From Candidatus Aminicenantota bacterium (GTDB taxonomy: Bacteria; Acidobacteriota; Aminicenantia; Aminicenantales; Aminicenantaceae), in the NCBI GenBank assembly GCA_004378665.1, contig SOIA01000375.1, positions 1 to 7,156 on the forward strand: 7,156 nt of DNA, written 5' to 3'. Both the position numbers and the translations under genes were made by a program. The first letter of the stretch is position 1. Every line of letters starts with the position of its first letter. Below, piece by piece: positions 1 to 6,650 of the stretch. The notes below the pieces were generated by a model. The model was not told the DNA's origin. It ran no database searches and saw only the letters and a program-made list of their open reading frames with translations.

Positions 1-16
1 AAGAAAGGAGTAACAC

Positions 17-79
17 ATGAAAAGATACTCAGTACCACGAGTTGCCCATTGTGGAGAAGGTTGTCAATGCTCATCCTGA
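17..79 (+). CDS. Possible 20-residue Cys-rich small ORF
   Basis: An ATG at 17 is preceded by AAAGGAG (4-10) at an ideal 6-nt spacing, so ribosomes could well start here. The reading frame runs only 20 codons to TGA at 77-79. The peptide ends in a small cysteine cluster (CGEGCQC, residues 12-18). I recognise no family. The good ribosome binding site argues for a real start; the short length and a more protein-like reading in another frame just downstream argue that this may be the start of a gene broken by a frameshift or a sequencing error. Seen: start, ribosome binding site and stop. Inferred: any coding role. Confidence 0.2.
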   Translation: MKRYSVPRVAHCGEGCQCSS

Positions 80-116
80 GCAAGATGTAAAACTGCTCTT
101 GATCAAATCGATTTAA
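21..116 (+). pseudogene. Possible remnant of a thioredoxin/TlpA-like gene
   Basis: In the plus frame that ends with TAA at 114-116, the translation after the TGA at 18-20 contains ELPIVEKVVNAHPEQDVKLL (residues coded at 39-98). An E-L-P-x-x-E-K pattern followed by a hydrophobic strand is what TlpA/ResA-type thioredoxins show just after their CxxC active site. No CxxC lies upstream in this frame, and an in-frame TGA closes it. The frame ends 14 nt before a strong terminator, as a true gene end would. It may be a degraded gene, a frameshifted one, or chance. The family guess rests on a short pattern only, so confidence is low. Confidence 0.15.
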
Positions 117-130
117 ATATTTTACTCAGT

Positions 131-168
131 GGCCTTATTTCTGCCTGAGGAATAAGGCCTTTTTTTTT
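131..168 (+). terminator. Rho-independent terminator, plus strand
   Basis: GGCCTTATT (131-139) pairs perfectly with AATAAGGCC (151-159) around an 11-nt loop, and nine T residues follow directly (160-168). This is a textbook intrinsic terminator for plus-strand transcription coming from the left edge. Read on the minus strand the hairpin sits directly after the RfaE2 stop codon, but the sequence beyond it (ACTGAGTAAAATATTTAAAT) has only a poor U-tract. It could still weakly end the convergent ATP synthase operon. Confidence 0.9.
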
Positions 169-658
169 ACTTTTTATTTTCTGCGGATTGAATGATCCTC
201 TCGACGATCTCAGATGTGGACCGCCCCTTCAGATGAGGGATGATCACCACTCTTCCTCCAGCCTGTTCGACCTCTTCCTTCCCGACCACTTCTTCTGGTT
301 TCCAATCCCCTCCTTTGACAAGGACATCGGGCAGCAGAGCTGCGATGATTCTCTGGGGAGTCTCTTCGGAAAACGGCAGGAGATGATCGATATCCTCGAT
401 GGATTCTAAAACTTCAAGCCTTTCGCCCAGAGGGAAGATGGGACGTGATTCGCCTTTTATTTTCCGGACGGATTCGTCTTCATTCACAGCAACAATAAAC
501 ACATCCCCCAATTTTTTCGCTTCACGGAATATGTATATGTGCCCACTGTGGAGGAGGTCAAAGCAACCGTTGGTGAAAACGACTATCTTGTTTTGGCGCC
601 TGAGTTCCTCACGTATTCTGAGGAGCTCATCGAGTGTCCTGAGCTTATGACCTGCCAT
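167..658 (-). CDS. rfaE2: D-glycero-beta-D-manno-heptose 1-phosphate adenylyltransferase
   Basis: This cytoplasmic enzyme transfers AMP from ATP to heptose 1-phosphate, giving ADP-heptose for the lipopolysaccharide inner core. The 163-residue protein matches the stand-alone nucleotidyltransferase (C-terminal half of HldE). It shows FTNGCFDLLHSGH (28-40) with the HxGH nucleotide-binding motif at 37-40, a VNEDESVRKIKG segment (58-69), SRPI (71-74), KGGDW (115-119) and the family's terminal GRSTSEIV (145-152). No ribokinase-like HldE1 domain is fused, so the kinase must be encoded elsewhere. I chose the ATG at 656-658, which has GGGGGAGAGGAG just upstream and gives the family's usual N-terminus. 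The frame is open to an ATG at 718, which lacks a ribosome binding site. The start overlaps the end of trmN6 by 14 nt, suggesting coupled translation. The stop lies in the T-tract of the convergent terminator. Confidence 0.93.
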   Translation of the reverse strand: MAGHKLRTLDELLRIREELRRQNKIVVFTNGCFDLLHSGHIYIFREAKKLGDVFIVAVNEDESVRKIKGESRPIFPLGERLEVLESIEDIDHLLPFSEETPQRIIAALLPDVLVKGGDWKPEEVVGKEEVEQAGGRVVIIPHLKGRSTSEIVERIIQSAENKK

Positions 659-1397
659 CGTCTCCTCTCCCCCGAAATATCTCTTCCGCTTCAGGCGTAT
701 AGTTCCCCTCTTCATCATAAAGGATAAAGGGAGGCATTATATTCTCCCGCTCCGGAGAAAAACTGAACGATACCAGCAACAGGTTCGGGGGGCTCTCCTT
801 TCTGGAATGGACAAAACGGATAGACTCTGTTCTCATCCCGTTCCTTTCCGCGGCCTGGAACAACTCTTTCTTCCTTTTCGTTTGAAACACAAAATAGGCT
901 TTTCCCTGCTTCGCAAGGAGTGTTCCTATCCTTTCCATTATATCAAAAATATCACACTTCAATTCGTGCTTGGCGATGGATTTCTCCTCGGAAGAGCTGA
1001 GGTGCCCTTCTCCTTTCTTAAGGTAAGGCGGGTTTGAAAAGATAACATCGAACTTTTTTTCTGGTTGAAACCTCCGTAAATCCTCCCGAACGACCGTAAT
1101 TTTCTTATCCAGTTTGTTCATCCGAACGTTCCTTCGGGCAAGGTCGGCCAACGACTCCTGGATTTCAACCGCGGTGATGTGTTTAAAGGTCTTGATGCTC
1201 AAGAGAAGAGAAATAATGCCTGTTCCTGTGCCCAATTCCAGGATCTCATCATCGGCTCGGGTGCGGATAAAATCAGCCAGGAGAGGGGCGTCTACCGAAA
1301 AACGATAGCCTTTCTTCTTCTGGAGGACAAGGATTCGACCCATGTAGAAAGAATCAAGAGTCTCGTCATCACCCTTCAGCGGACTGCTGAGTTTCAT
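645..1397 (-). CDS. trmN6: tRNA1(Val) (adenine-N6)-methyltransferase, TrmN6 family
   Basis: A class I S-adenosylmethionine-dependent methyltransferase of about usual length (250 residues; family roughly 240-250). The SAM-binding motif I ELGTGTGI is at 54-61, the acidic end of strand 2 (VEIQ) at 77-80, and the catalytic N6-adenine motif NPPY at 122-125. Family-specific features are the N-terminal KKKGYRFSVDAPLLADF (27-43), AKHE (142-145), HSRKESPPNLLLVSF (197-211) and a C-terminal LYDEEGNYTPEAEEIF (226-241). In E. coli TrmN6 methylates A37 of tRNA-Val; that exact target is inferred here. The ATG at 1395-1397 lies inside atpC (29-nt overlap) and has only a weak ribosome binding site (ACAGAAG). 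An in-frame ATG at 1341-1343 would remove family-like residues (ETLDS), so I prefer the upstream start. Translation probably depends on coupling to atpC. A related protein-glutamine methyltransferase is less likely, given the C-terminal match. Confidence 0.88.
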   Translation of the reverse strand: MKLSSPLKGDDETLDSFYMGRILVLQKKKGYRFSVDAPLLADFIRTRADDEILELGTGTGIISLLLSIKTFKHITAVEIQESLADLARRNVRMNKLDKKITVVREDLRRFQPEKKFDVIFSNPPYLKKGEGHLSSSEEKSIAKHELKCDIFDIMERIGTLLAKQGKAYFVFQTKRKKELFQAAERNGMRTESIRFVHSRKESPPNLLLVSFSFSPERENIMPPFILYDEEGNYTPEAEEIFRGRGDDGRS

Positions 1398-1662
1398 CTT
1401 CTGTCGATTCAGTCAAAACAAGTACTTTATCCGGGAGGACCTCTGCGTAACCTCCCTGTACACTCACGCCTTCTTCTCTACCGGCCATCCGGTATGTGAT
1501 CTTTCCCTTACCCAACGCTAAAAACAAGAATCGGTGACCGGGGAGGATCCCGACATATCCTTCAAGGCTGGGGAGAGAAACCTCCTGAACTTCTTCATCC
1601 ACAAGAAGCTTCCGTGGGGAAACGACTCTAAGCCGGATGGACGAAGGCAGGTTATCTGTCAT
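1369..1662 (-). CDS. atpC: F1 ATP synthase epsilon subunit, short form
   Basis: Epsilon sits at the foot of the gamma shaft, joins it to the c-ring, and in many bacteria inhibits ATP hydrolysis through a mobile C-terminal helical hairpin. The protein is only 97 residues, against about 130-140 in most bacteria. The N-terminal beta-sandwich is complete: RLRVVSPRKLLVDEEVQEVSLPS (10-32), GYVGILPGH (35-43; canonical G-x-x-GILPGH) and GGYAEVLPDKVLVLTES (70-86). The chain then ends in an acidic, polar tail with no helical hairpin. The missing part is not hidden by a frameshift, because the region after the stop is already trmN6 coding sequence in another frame. The start overlaps the atpD stop as ATGA (4 nt). 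A GAGAG stretch lies just upstream of the ATG. Confidence 0.95.
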   Translation of the reverse strand: MTDNLPSSIRLRVVSPRKLLVDEEVQEVSLPSLEGYVGILPGHRFLFLALGKGKITYRMAGREEGVSVQGGYAEVLPDKVLVLTESTEDETQQSAEG

Positions 1663-3143
1663 GCTGCTCTCAATTCTTCCGCGCGCTGAATGACTTCCTT
1701 GATGCCTCCCACCATGTAGAAGGCCTGTTCGGGCTTATCATCGTGTAGGCCTTCCACGATCTCTTTGAAGCCCTTCACTGTCTCCTCGATGGAAACATAT
1801 TTCCCGGGCCTTCCGGTGAATTCCTCGGCTACGTTGAACGGCTGGGAAAGGAACCTCTGGATTTTCCGCGCGCGAGCGACGACAATTTTATCTTCCTCGG
1901 AAAGCTCTTCGATCCCCAAAATGGTGATGATATCCTGAAGGTCCTTGTACCTCTGAAGAATTTCCTTCACGTCTCTGGCCACCTGGTAATGATCCTTCCC
2001 GATCACTCTGGGGTCCAGTATCCGGGAAAATGATGACAGAGGATCAACAGCCGGATAGATCCCTATTTCTGTGAGTGCCCGCGAGAGGTTGGTCGTGGCA
2101 TCAAGATGGGAAAAAGTCGTGGCCGGTGCGGGATCGGTGAAATCATCAGCGGGAACATAGATGGCCTGGACAGAAGTGATCGAGCCCTTTTTCGTGGACG
2201 TGATCCTCTCTTCAAGCTCCCCCAGCTCGGAGGCCAGATTTGGCTGGTAACCGACCGCAGACGGCATCCGGCCCAACAGAGCGGAAACCTCTGAACCGGC
2301 CTGGACAAAACGGAAAATATTGTCGATGAAAAGGAGGATATCCTGATTCATCTCATCCCTGAAATATTCGGCCACGGAAAGAGCGGCCAGCCCCACCCGG
2401 AGTCTTGCTCCCGGAGGCTCGGTCATCTGGCCGTAGATCAGGGCGGTTTTATCGATGACGCCCGATTCTTTCATCTCCAGCCAGAGGTCATTCCCTTCTC
2501 GGGTTCTTTCTCCCACGCCAGCAAAAACAGAATAGCCTCCGTGCTTTTTGGCCACATTGTGGATGAGCTCCATGATGATGACGGTCTTCCCGACTCCTGC
2601 TCCTCCAAAAAGACCGATCTTTCCGCCCTTCAAAAAGGGCTGGATGAGGTCGATCACCTTGATTCCCGTCTCGAACATTTCGAGCTTGGTGCTCTGGTCT
2701 TCGAGTGACGGTGGAGACCGATGGATCGAGTATTTCTTTTTGGCTTTGATCGGACCCAGATGATCCACTGGCTCTCCGATGACATTGATCAATCGTCCCA
2801 GAGTCTCCTCGCCTACCGGAACCTGGATCGGCCCTTCCAGGTCTATGGCCTTCATTCCCCGGGCCAAACCATCCGTAGGATGCATGGAGATGCATCTCAC
2901 TCTGTCCTCTCCAAGATGCTGCTCTATTTCTACGATAATATCAACAGGTATGGGGACATCAAATCCCTCGCTCGTGATCCGGATCGCGTTGAATATCTCT
3001 GGCAACTCGACTCCTTTGAATTCGACGTCCACAACAGGGCCGATAACCTGGATCACTTTTCCTGTTCTCTCTTTTTTCTCCTTCTTCTGAACTTTCGTCT
3101 TCACCTCTTCCCTCTCTTTATCTTTATCTTCTTTCTTTGACAT
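1659..3143 (-). CDS. atpD: F1 ATP synthase beta subunit (catalytic)
   Basis: The catalytic subunit of F1 makes or hydrolyses ATP at the alpha/beta interfaces. Visible in the 494-residue protein: N-terminal beta-barrel (about 27-105), P-loop GGAGVGKT at 180-187, GERTREGND (211-219) with the catalytic glutamate at 212, Walker B strand DILLFIDNIFRF (268-279), SALLGRMPSAVGYQPNLASE (287-306), and the gamma-contact loop EELSEED (412-418), a conservative variant of DELSEED. The unusual part is residues 1-26, a highly charged Lys/Glu-rich extension before the normal start of the fold at GKVIQVIGPVVDVEF. The ATG at 3141-3143 is supported by GGAG six nt upstream in the 17-nt gap after atpG, so the extension looks genuine, although an in-frame GTG after GAGAGGGAAGAG at codon 14 is possible. 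The 3' end overlaps atpC by 4 nt. Confidence 0.99.
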   Translation of the reverse strand: MSKKEDKDKEREEVKTKVQKKEKKERTGKVIQVIGPVVDVEFKGVELPEIFNAIRITSEGFDVPIPVDIIVEIEQHLGEDRVRCISMHPTDGLARGMKAIDLEGPIQVPVGEETLGRLINVIGEPVDHLGPIKAKKKYSIHRSPPSLEDQSTKLEMFETGIKVIDLIQPFLKGGKIGLFGGAGVGKTVIIMELIHNVAKKHGGYSVFAGVGERTREGNDLWLEMKESGVIDKTALIYGQMTEPPGARLRVGLAALSVAEYFRDEMNQDILLFIDNIFRFVQAGSEVSALLGRMPSAVGYQPNLASELGELEERITSTKKGSITSVQAIYVPADDFTDPAPATTFSHLDATTNLSRALTEIGIYPAVDPLSSFSRILDPRVIGKDHYQVARDVKEILQRYKDLQDIITILGIEELSEEDKIVVARARKIQRFLSQPFNVAEEFTGRPGKYVSIEETVKGFKEIVEGLHDDKPEQAFYMVGGIKEVIQRAEELRAA

Positions 3144-3160
3144 CTTTCTCTCCGAACCTT

Positions 3161-4024
3161 CTATTTTTCGGCCAGGGCCTCGACGGCTGTCATGATTTCC
3201 AGCAGTTCCTTGGTGATGGAAGCTTGCCTGATCTTGTTCATGACCAAAGTCAAATCCCCGATCAATTCTTCGGCATTATTTGTCGCATTATCCATGGCCA
3301 TCATCCGGGCTGCATGCTCCGCAGCCTCGGACTCAGAAAAGAAACGCTGAATCTGATTTTCAACGTAAAGCGGAAGGAGTGACTCAAGAAGAGCGCCCGC
3401 TCCCGGCTCCCAATCTGGCGGGATGTCCTCTCCTTCCTGGCTCTCTGGAGGACTGAGGGGAAGAAGCCTGGTGATAGTGATCCTGGGCGACAGAATGGAT
3501 TTAAACTCGTTACAGACCACATAAACCGCATCAATCTGAGAATATATATAGAGCCGCATCAAAAACTGCGCCAGGTCTTTCAACCCGGACTGGCTGAGTT
3601 CCTGAGCCTGTTCAGAATAGGAACGGTCGACAAGAAAAGGGGATTTCTTGAAAAAATTCACGGCCTTCTTCCCGATCAAAACGAGATTCACGCTTGCATC
3701 CCGGGCTTTGTCTTCAAAAAAAGCAAGAGCTTTGGCCAATAAGTTGGAGTTAAAAGCTCCGGCCAATCCCTTATCAGAGGTGATGACCACACCTTCCACT
3801 CTCTTTTCATCCCGCTTGACCAGAAGCGGATGCCCCTTTTTTTCGGCCCAATGAACGACTTTAGCCATCAGGTCAGGCGAGCCGTGCCAGTACGGGCGGC
3901 TCTCCAGGATAATCCGCTGCGCTTTCTTGAATTTCGCCATGGCCACGGTCTTCATGGCCTTAGTGATCTGCTGGGTATTCCTGACACTTTTAATCCGTCT
4001 TCTCAGGTCAATTAATGCAGGCAT
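3161..4024 (-). CDS. atpG: F1 ATP synthase gamma subunit (rotor shaft)
   Basis: Gamma is the asymmetric central shaft that rotates inside alpha3-beta3 and drives conformational change in beta. The 287-residue length is normal. The N-terminal helix RIKSVRNTQQITKAMKTVAM (10-29), the SDKGLAGAFNSN segment (83-94), and the C-terminal helix with SEAAEHAARMMAMDNATNNA (232-251) and VMNKIRQASITKELLEI (261-277) are all family hallmarks. There is no insertion of the cyanobacterial/chloroplast redox type in the middle domain. A short acidic, Pro-rich loop (191-210) precedes the C-terminal helix. The ATG at 4022-4024 follows the atpA stop by one nucleotide (TAGAATG), and AAGGA five nt upstream lies within the end of atpA. 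It is followed by a 17-nt gap to atpD, the longest gap between genes in this operon. Confidence 0.98.
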   Translation of the reverse strand: MPALIDLRRRIKSVRNTQQITKAMKTVAMAKFKKAQRIILESRPYWHGSPDLMAKVVHWAEKKGHPLLVKRDEKRVEGVVITSDKGLAGAFNSNLLAKALAFFEDKARDASVNLVLIGKKAVNFFKKSPFLVDRSYSEQAQELSQSGLKDLAQFLMRLYIYSQIDAVYVVCNEFKSILSPRITITRLLPLSPPESQEGEDIPPDWEPGAGALLESLLPLYVENQIQRFFSESEAAEHAARMMAMDNATNNAEELIGDLTLVMNKIRQASITKELLEIMTAVEALAEK

Positions 4025-4025
4025 T

Positions 4026-5543
4026 CTATTCCTTCTCTTCTTTAAACTTGAGGTTGAACTCCTTTAAGGCTGCATGAATGGCCTCATCCAGTTCGGCCTC
4101 GATCTCCTTTTTTTCTGCAATCTCCTTCAACAGGTCCGCATGTTCCTTTTCGAAATGCTCGAAAAGTTTTTTCTCGTATTCTTTGATGCGGTCGACTCCA
4201 ATCTCATCCATGAGTCCTCTGTTTCCCGCGTAGATGACCAGTATCTGTTTCTCGACAGGCAGGGGAACGTACTGGTCCTGTTTGAGTGCTTCGGTCAGCC
4301 TCTCGCCTCTGTCAAGCTGAGACTGGCTGGCCTTATCCAGCTCCGTACCAAACTGAGCGAATGTCACCAGCTCTCTGTACTGGGCCAAATCCAGACGCAG
4401 CTGTCCAGCCACCTGCTTCATGGCCTTGATCTGGGCATGCCCTCCAACTCTGGAGACCGATATTCCCACGTTGATGGCCGGCCGTATTCCCGCATTGAAC
4501 AATTCCGGCTCCAGGTAGATCTGGCCGTCTGTGATGGAGATGACATTTGTGGGGATGTATCCTGAAACATCCCCGGCCTGGGTTTCGATGATCGGAAGCG
4601 CGGTCATTGATCCGCCTCCGTTCTCATCATTGTACTTGGCCGCTCTTTCCAGTAACCTGGAGTGGAGATAAAACACATCTCCAGGGTAAGCCTCCCGGCC
4701 GGGAGGACGCCTGAGAAGGAGAGAGATCTCCCTGTAAGCAGCGGCGTGCTTGGAAAGGTCATCATAAATCAGAAGAGCGTGCTGTCCGTTGTCCCGGAAA
4801 TACTCTCCGATCGCACACCCGCTGTACGGCGCCAGGTATTGGAGCGAGGAAGGCTCGCTGGCAGACGCGACCACGACGATCGAATAGTCCATCGCCCCAT
4901 AATCTTCCAGAATCTTGATAATGTATGCGACTGTGGAATTTTTCTGGCCGATAGCCACGTAAATACAGATCACATCTTTACCCTTCTGATTGATGATAGT
5001 GTCTACCGCGATCGCCGTCTTTCCTGTCTGACGGTCACCGATGATCAGCTCTCTCTGTCCTCGTCCTATGGGAATCATGGCATCAATGGCTTTGATTCCG
5101 GTCTGTAGCGGTTCCTTTACTGGCAGGCGGTCAACAACGCCCGGAGCCAGACGCTCGACAAACATATAATCATCCGTCTTGATCGGGCCCTTCTCATCCA
5201 GAGGAATCCCCAGAGGATTCACCACTCTTCCGACCATGGCCGGGCCCGCAGGGACCTGCATGATGCGGTGAGTGCGTTTGACTAAATCTCCTTCTTTGAC
5301 AAGATGACTCTCCCCCAGGAGGACAGCACCCACACTGTCTTCCTCCAAGTTCAGGGCGATTCCATAGACATCATTGGGAAATTCCAGGAGTTCGTTGTAC
5401 ATCACTCTATCCAGCCCATAAATCCGCGCAATCCCGTCTCCGACAGAGATGATCGTCCCGACTTCCTTGATATCGATCTCTGCTTCGTAACCTTCGATCT
5501 GACGCTGGATGATCTTGCTTATTTCATCGGCTTTGATTTCCAT
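4026..5543 (-). CDS. atpA: F1 ATP synthase alpha subunit
   Basis: Alpha carries the non-catalytic nucleotide sites, completes the catalytic sites of beta, and binds the peripheral stalk through its N-terminus. Its 505 residues are of usual length. Seen: N-terminal helix that docks delta (1-22), beta-barrel with VGTIISVGDGIARIYGL (28-44), P-loop GDRQTGKT (169-176), AIGQK (197-201), Walker B strand HALLIYDDLSKHA (255-267), RRPPGREAYPGDVFYLHSRL (278-297), and the arginine finger R365 in SVSRVGGHAQIKAMKQVAG (362-380). The C-terminus ends in a charged helix. The ATG at 5541-5543 lies 8 nt after the atpH stop, with AGGCGGG as ribosome binding site. The Gly/Pro codons at 4691-4706 form a perfect 16-bp palindrome, probably by chance. 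Nothing is missing. Confidence 0.99.
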   Translation of the reverse strand: MEIKADEISKIIQRQIEGYEAEIDIKEVGTIISVGDGIARIYGLDRVMYNELLEFPNDVYGIALNLEEDSVGAVLLGESHLVKEGDLVKRTHRIMQVPAGPAMVGRVVNPLGIPLDEKGPIKTDDYMFVERLAPGVVDRLPVKEPLQTGIKAIDAMIPIGRGQRELIIGDRQTGKTAIAVDTIINQKGKDVICIYVAIGQKNSTVAYIIKILEDYGAMDYSIVVVASASEPSSLQYLAPYSGCAIGEYFRDNGQHALLIYDDLSKHAAAYREISLLLRRPPGREAYPGDVFYLHSRLLERAAKYNDENGGGSMTALPIIETQAGDVSGYIPTNVISITDGQIYLEPELFNAGIRPAINVGISVSRVGGHAQIKAMKQVAGQLRLDLAQYRELVTFAQFGTELDKASQSQLDRGERLTEALKQDQYVPLPVEKQILVIYAGNRGLMDEIGVDRIKEYEKKLFEHFEKEHADLLKEIAEKKEIEAELDEAIHAALKEFNLKFKEEKE

Positions 5544-5551
5544 TTTCCCGC

Positions 5552-6094
5552 CTATCCTTCAATTATTTTTTCTTTGAGTTTCAATAGACTTCCTTTAATC
5601 GATATATCATAGACCATGCTTTTCCTTTTGATCAAAAGACCGCCCACCAGTTCGCGGTCGATCCGGTACTTCAAAACAACAGGCCTCTTACCCAAATGTT
5701 CAAGCTTTTCCTTGAGTTTCTTCCCCTGGTCATCAGAAAGGGGGACAACCGAAGCCACTTCATACGTATGGACTCCCTTTTCTTCGTTCCACGCTTCAGG
5801 CAGAGCCTGTATGAGCTCAGGAAGAAGCTCAAGCCTGCCTTTCTCCACAAGAAGCAGTAAGAATCTCACCGATTTAGTCCCTGCAGGCGTTGAGGCCAGG
5901 AGTTCCTGAGCGATTTGCTTTTTTCGGCTTGTGGGCAGGAATCGATTAAAAAGAGTCTCCATCAGTTTCTTGTGCGCGTTGAGAAGCTCCCAGAAGGCGG
6001 ATAACTCCCTGTGAAGGGCTGCAAACTCCGTCTCGTCTTTGACGGAATTAATCAGCCCTTGAGTGTATCTTTTGACCAGAATTTGACTTTTCAT
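5552..6094 (-). CDS. atpH: F1 ATP synthase delta subunit (peripheral stalk, OSCP)
   Basis: Delta sits on top of F1 and ties the alpha N-termini to the b/b' stalk. The 180-residue protein has the expected layout: a helical N-terminal domain beginning near VKRYTQGLINSV (7-18), and a C-terminal beta/alpha domain with the conserved RIDRELVGGLLIKRKSMVYD (144-163) followed by SIKGSLLKLKEKI (165-177). I chose the ATG at 6092-6094, which gives the usual distance to the K/A-RY motif. The frame also has a TTG at 6104-6106, but the AAAGG before it is only one nt away, which is too close, so its use is less likely. Either start lies inside atpF (overlap 47 or 59 nt), so translation probably relies on coupling. 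Sequence similarity in this family is weak, but the position and terminal motif are decisive. Confidence 0.96.
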   Translation of the reverse strand: MKSQILVKRYTQGLINSVKDETEFAALHRELSAFWELLNAHKKLMETLFNRFLPTSRKKQIAQELLASTPAGTKSVRFLLLLVEKGRLELLPELIQALPEAWNEEKGVHTYEVASVVPLSDDQGKKLKEKLEHLGKRPVVLKYRIDRELVGGLLIKRKSMVYDISIKGSLLKLKEKIIEG

Positions 6095-6650
6095 CGAGTT
6101 GATCAAACCTTTCTATGGACCTGTTTATCAGCCGAAATTGGAGTTCCGGGCTCATCTTCTTTTGAATGCTCTCTTTGGCGAGCGATGTCGCAAGGAGCGC
6201 CGTGTGTTCTCTGAGTTCCCGGATTCCTGAGCGGATAATGCCGTCAATTTCCTGTAGGGCAAAATGCTTTATTCTCTCTGTTTCCTGCTGAGCCATCTGC
6301 AGAGTCCTTTCTTTTTCTCTGAGGCCTTCGCTATCCGCTTCTTTCATCATTTTCTCGATTTCCTTCTCCAGCCCTGCCAGCCGTGTTTCTATTTCCTTGA
6401 GTTTTTGCTCGGCTTCCTTTTTAGAGTCCTCGGCGTCCTTTAAAGAAAACTGGATTTCCTGCTCTCTCTTTTCAAGAAAGCCGCGGATGGGTTTGTAAAG
6501 AAGATAAGTCAACCCTCCGAAGAGGATAATGAAATTGACCGTCTTCCCTAAAAAATCTATTAAACCTGAGGAGTGCTCCTCTTCTTCAGTAGACATGAAA
6601 ATGAGGAAAGGCAGACACAGTAAAATGAGAAGGATCTTTTTTCTGCCCAT
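6048..6650 (-). CDS. atpF: F0 ATP synthase subunit b, with signal-like N-terminus
   Basis: Subunit b anchors the stator in the membrane and runs as a long coiled coil up to delta. The 200-residue protein shows two hydrophobic stretches: a basic start followed by ILLILLCLPFLIF (6-18), which looks like a signal peptide, and a membrane span VNFIILFGGLTYLLY (38-52) followed by the conserved KPIRGFLEKREQEI (53-66). The rest is a charged heptad-rich helix to about 165, then a short C-terminal part for delta binding. A signal-like extension before the membrane helix is also known in b subunits of deltaproteobacteria. The start overlaps the atpF' stop as TGATG, with AGAGG rather far upstream, so reinitiation or coupling is likely. 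The 3' end overlaps atpH. It is homologous to the preceding b' gene; the two probably form a heterodimer. Confidence 0.95.
   Translation of the reverse strand: MGRKKILLILLCLPFLIFMSTEEEEHSSGLIDFLGKTVNFIILFGGLTYLLYKPIRGFLEKREQEIQFSLKDAEDSKKEAEQKLKEIETRLAGLEKEIEKMMKEADSEGLREKERTLQMAQQETERIKHFALQEIDGIIRSGIRELREHTALLATSLAKESIQKKMSPELQFRLINRSIERFDQLDEKSNSGQKIHSRAD

Noticed and set aside
412..418. EELSEED instead of DELSEED in beta (protein positions) as a functional defect
   Set aside because: Asp to Glu is conservative and such variants occur in functional enzymes; charge is kept.
659..718. N-terminal extension of RfaE2 from the ATG at 716-718
   Set aside because: No ribosome binding site there, a basic non-family sequence, and 74 nt of overlap with trmN6; the ATG at 656-658 has a strong GA-rich ribosome binding site and the usual N-terminus.
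2625..2640. Hairpin GCCCTT-CAAA-AAGGGC as an internal terminator
   Set aside because: It lies inside the conserved PFLKGGK coding sequence of atpD and has no U-tract on either strand.
2488..2895. Minus-strand 135-codon frame inside atpD
   Set aside because: Out-of-frame reading of the beta-subunit gene, with low-complexity Arg/Gly/Ser composition; no family match.
4074..4565. Long plus-strand open frame opposite atpA
   Set aside because: It is antisense to conserved alpha-subunit codons, shows no recognisable domain and has no supporting signals; the same applies to the other plus-strand frames between 188 and 6783.
4691..4706. Perfect 16-bp palindrome CCTCCCGGCCGGGAGG in atpA
   Set aside because: It falls within the highly conserved RRPPGREAYPGD coding segment, whose Arg/Pro/Gly codons easily produce it; no other sign of a site.
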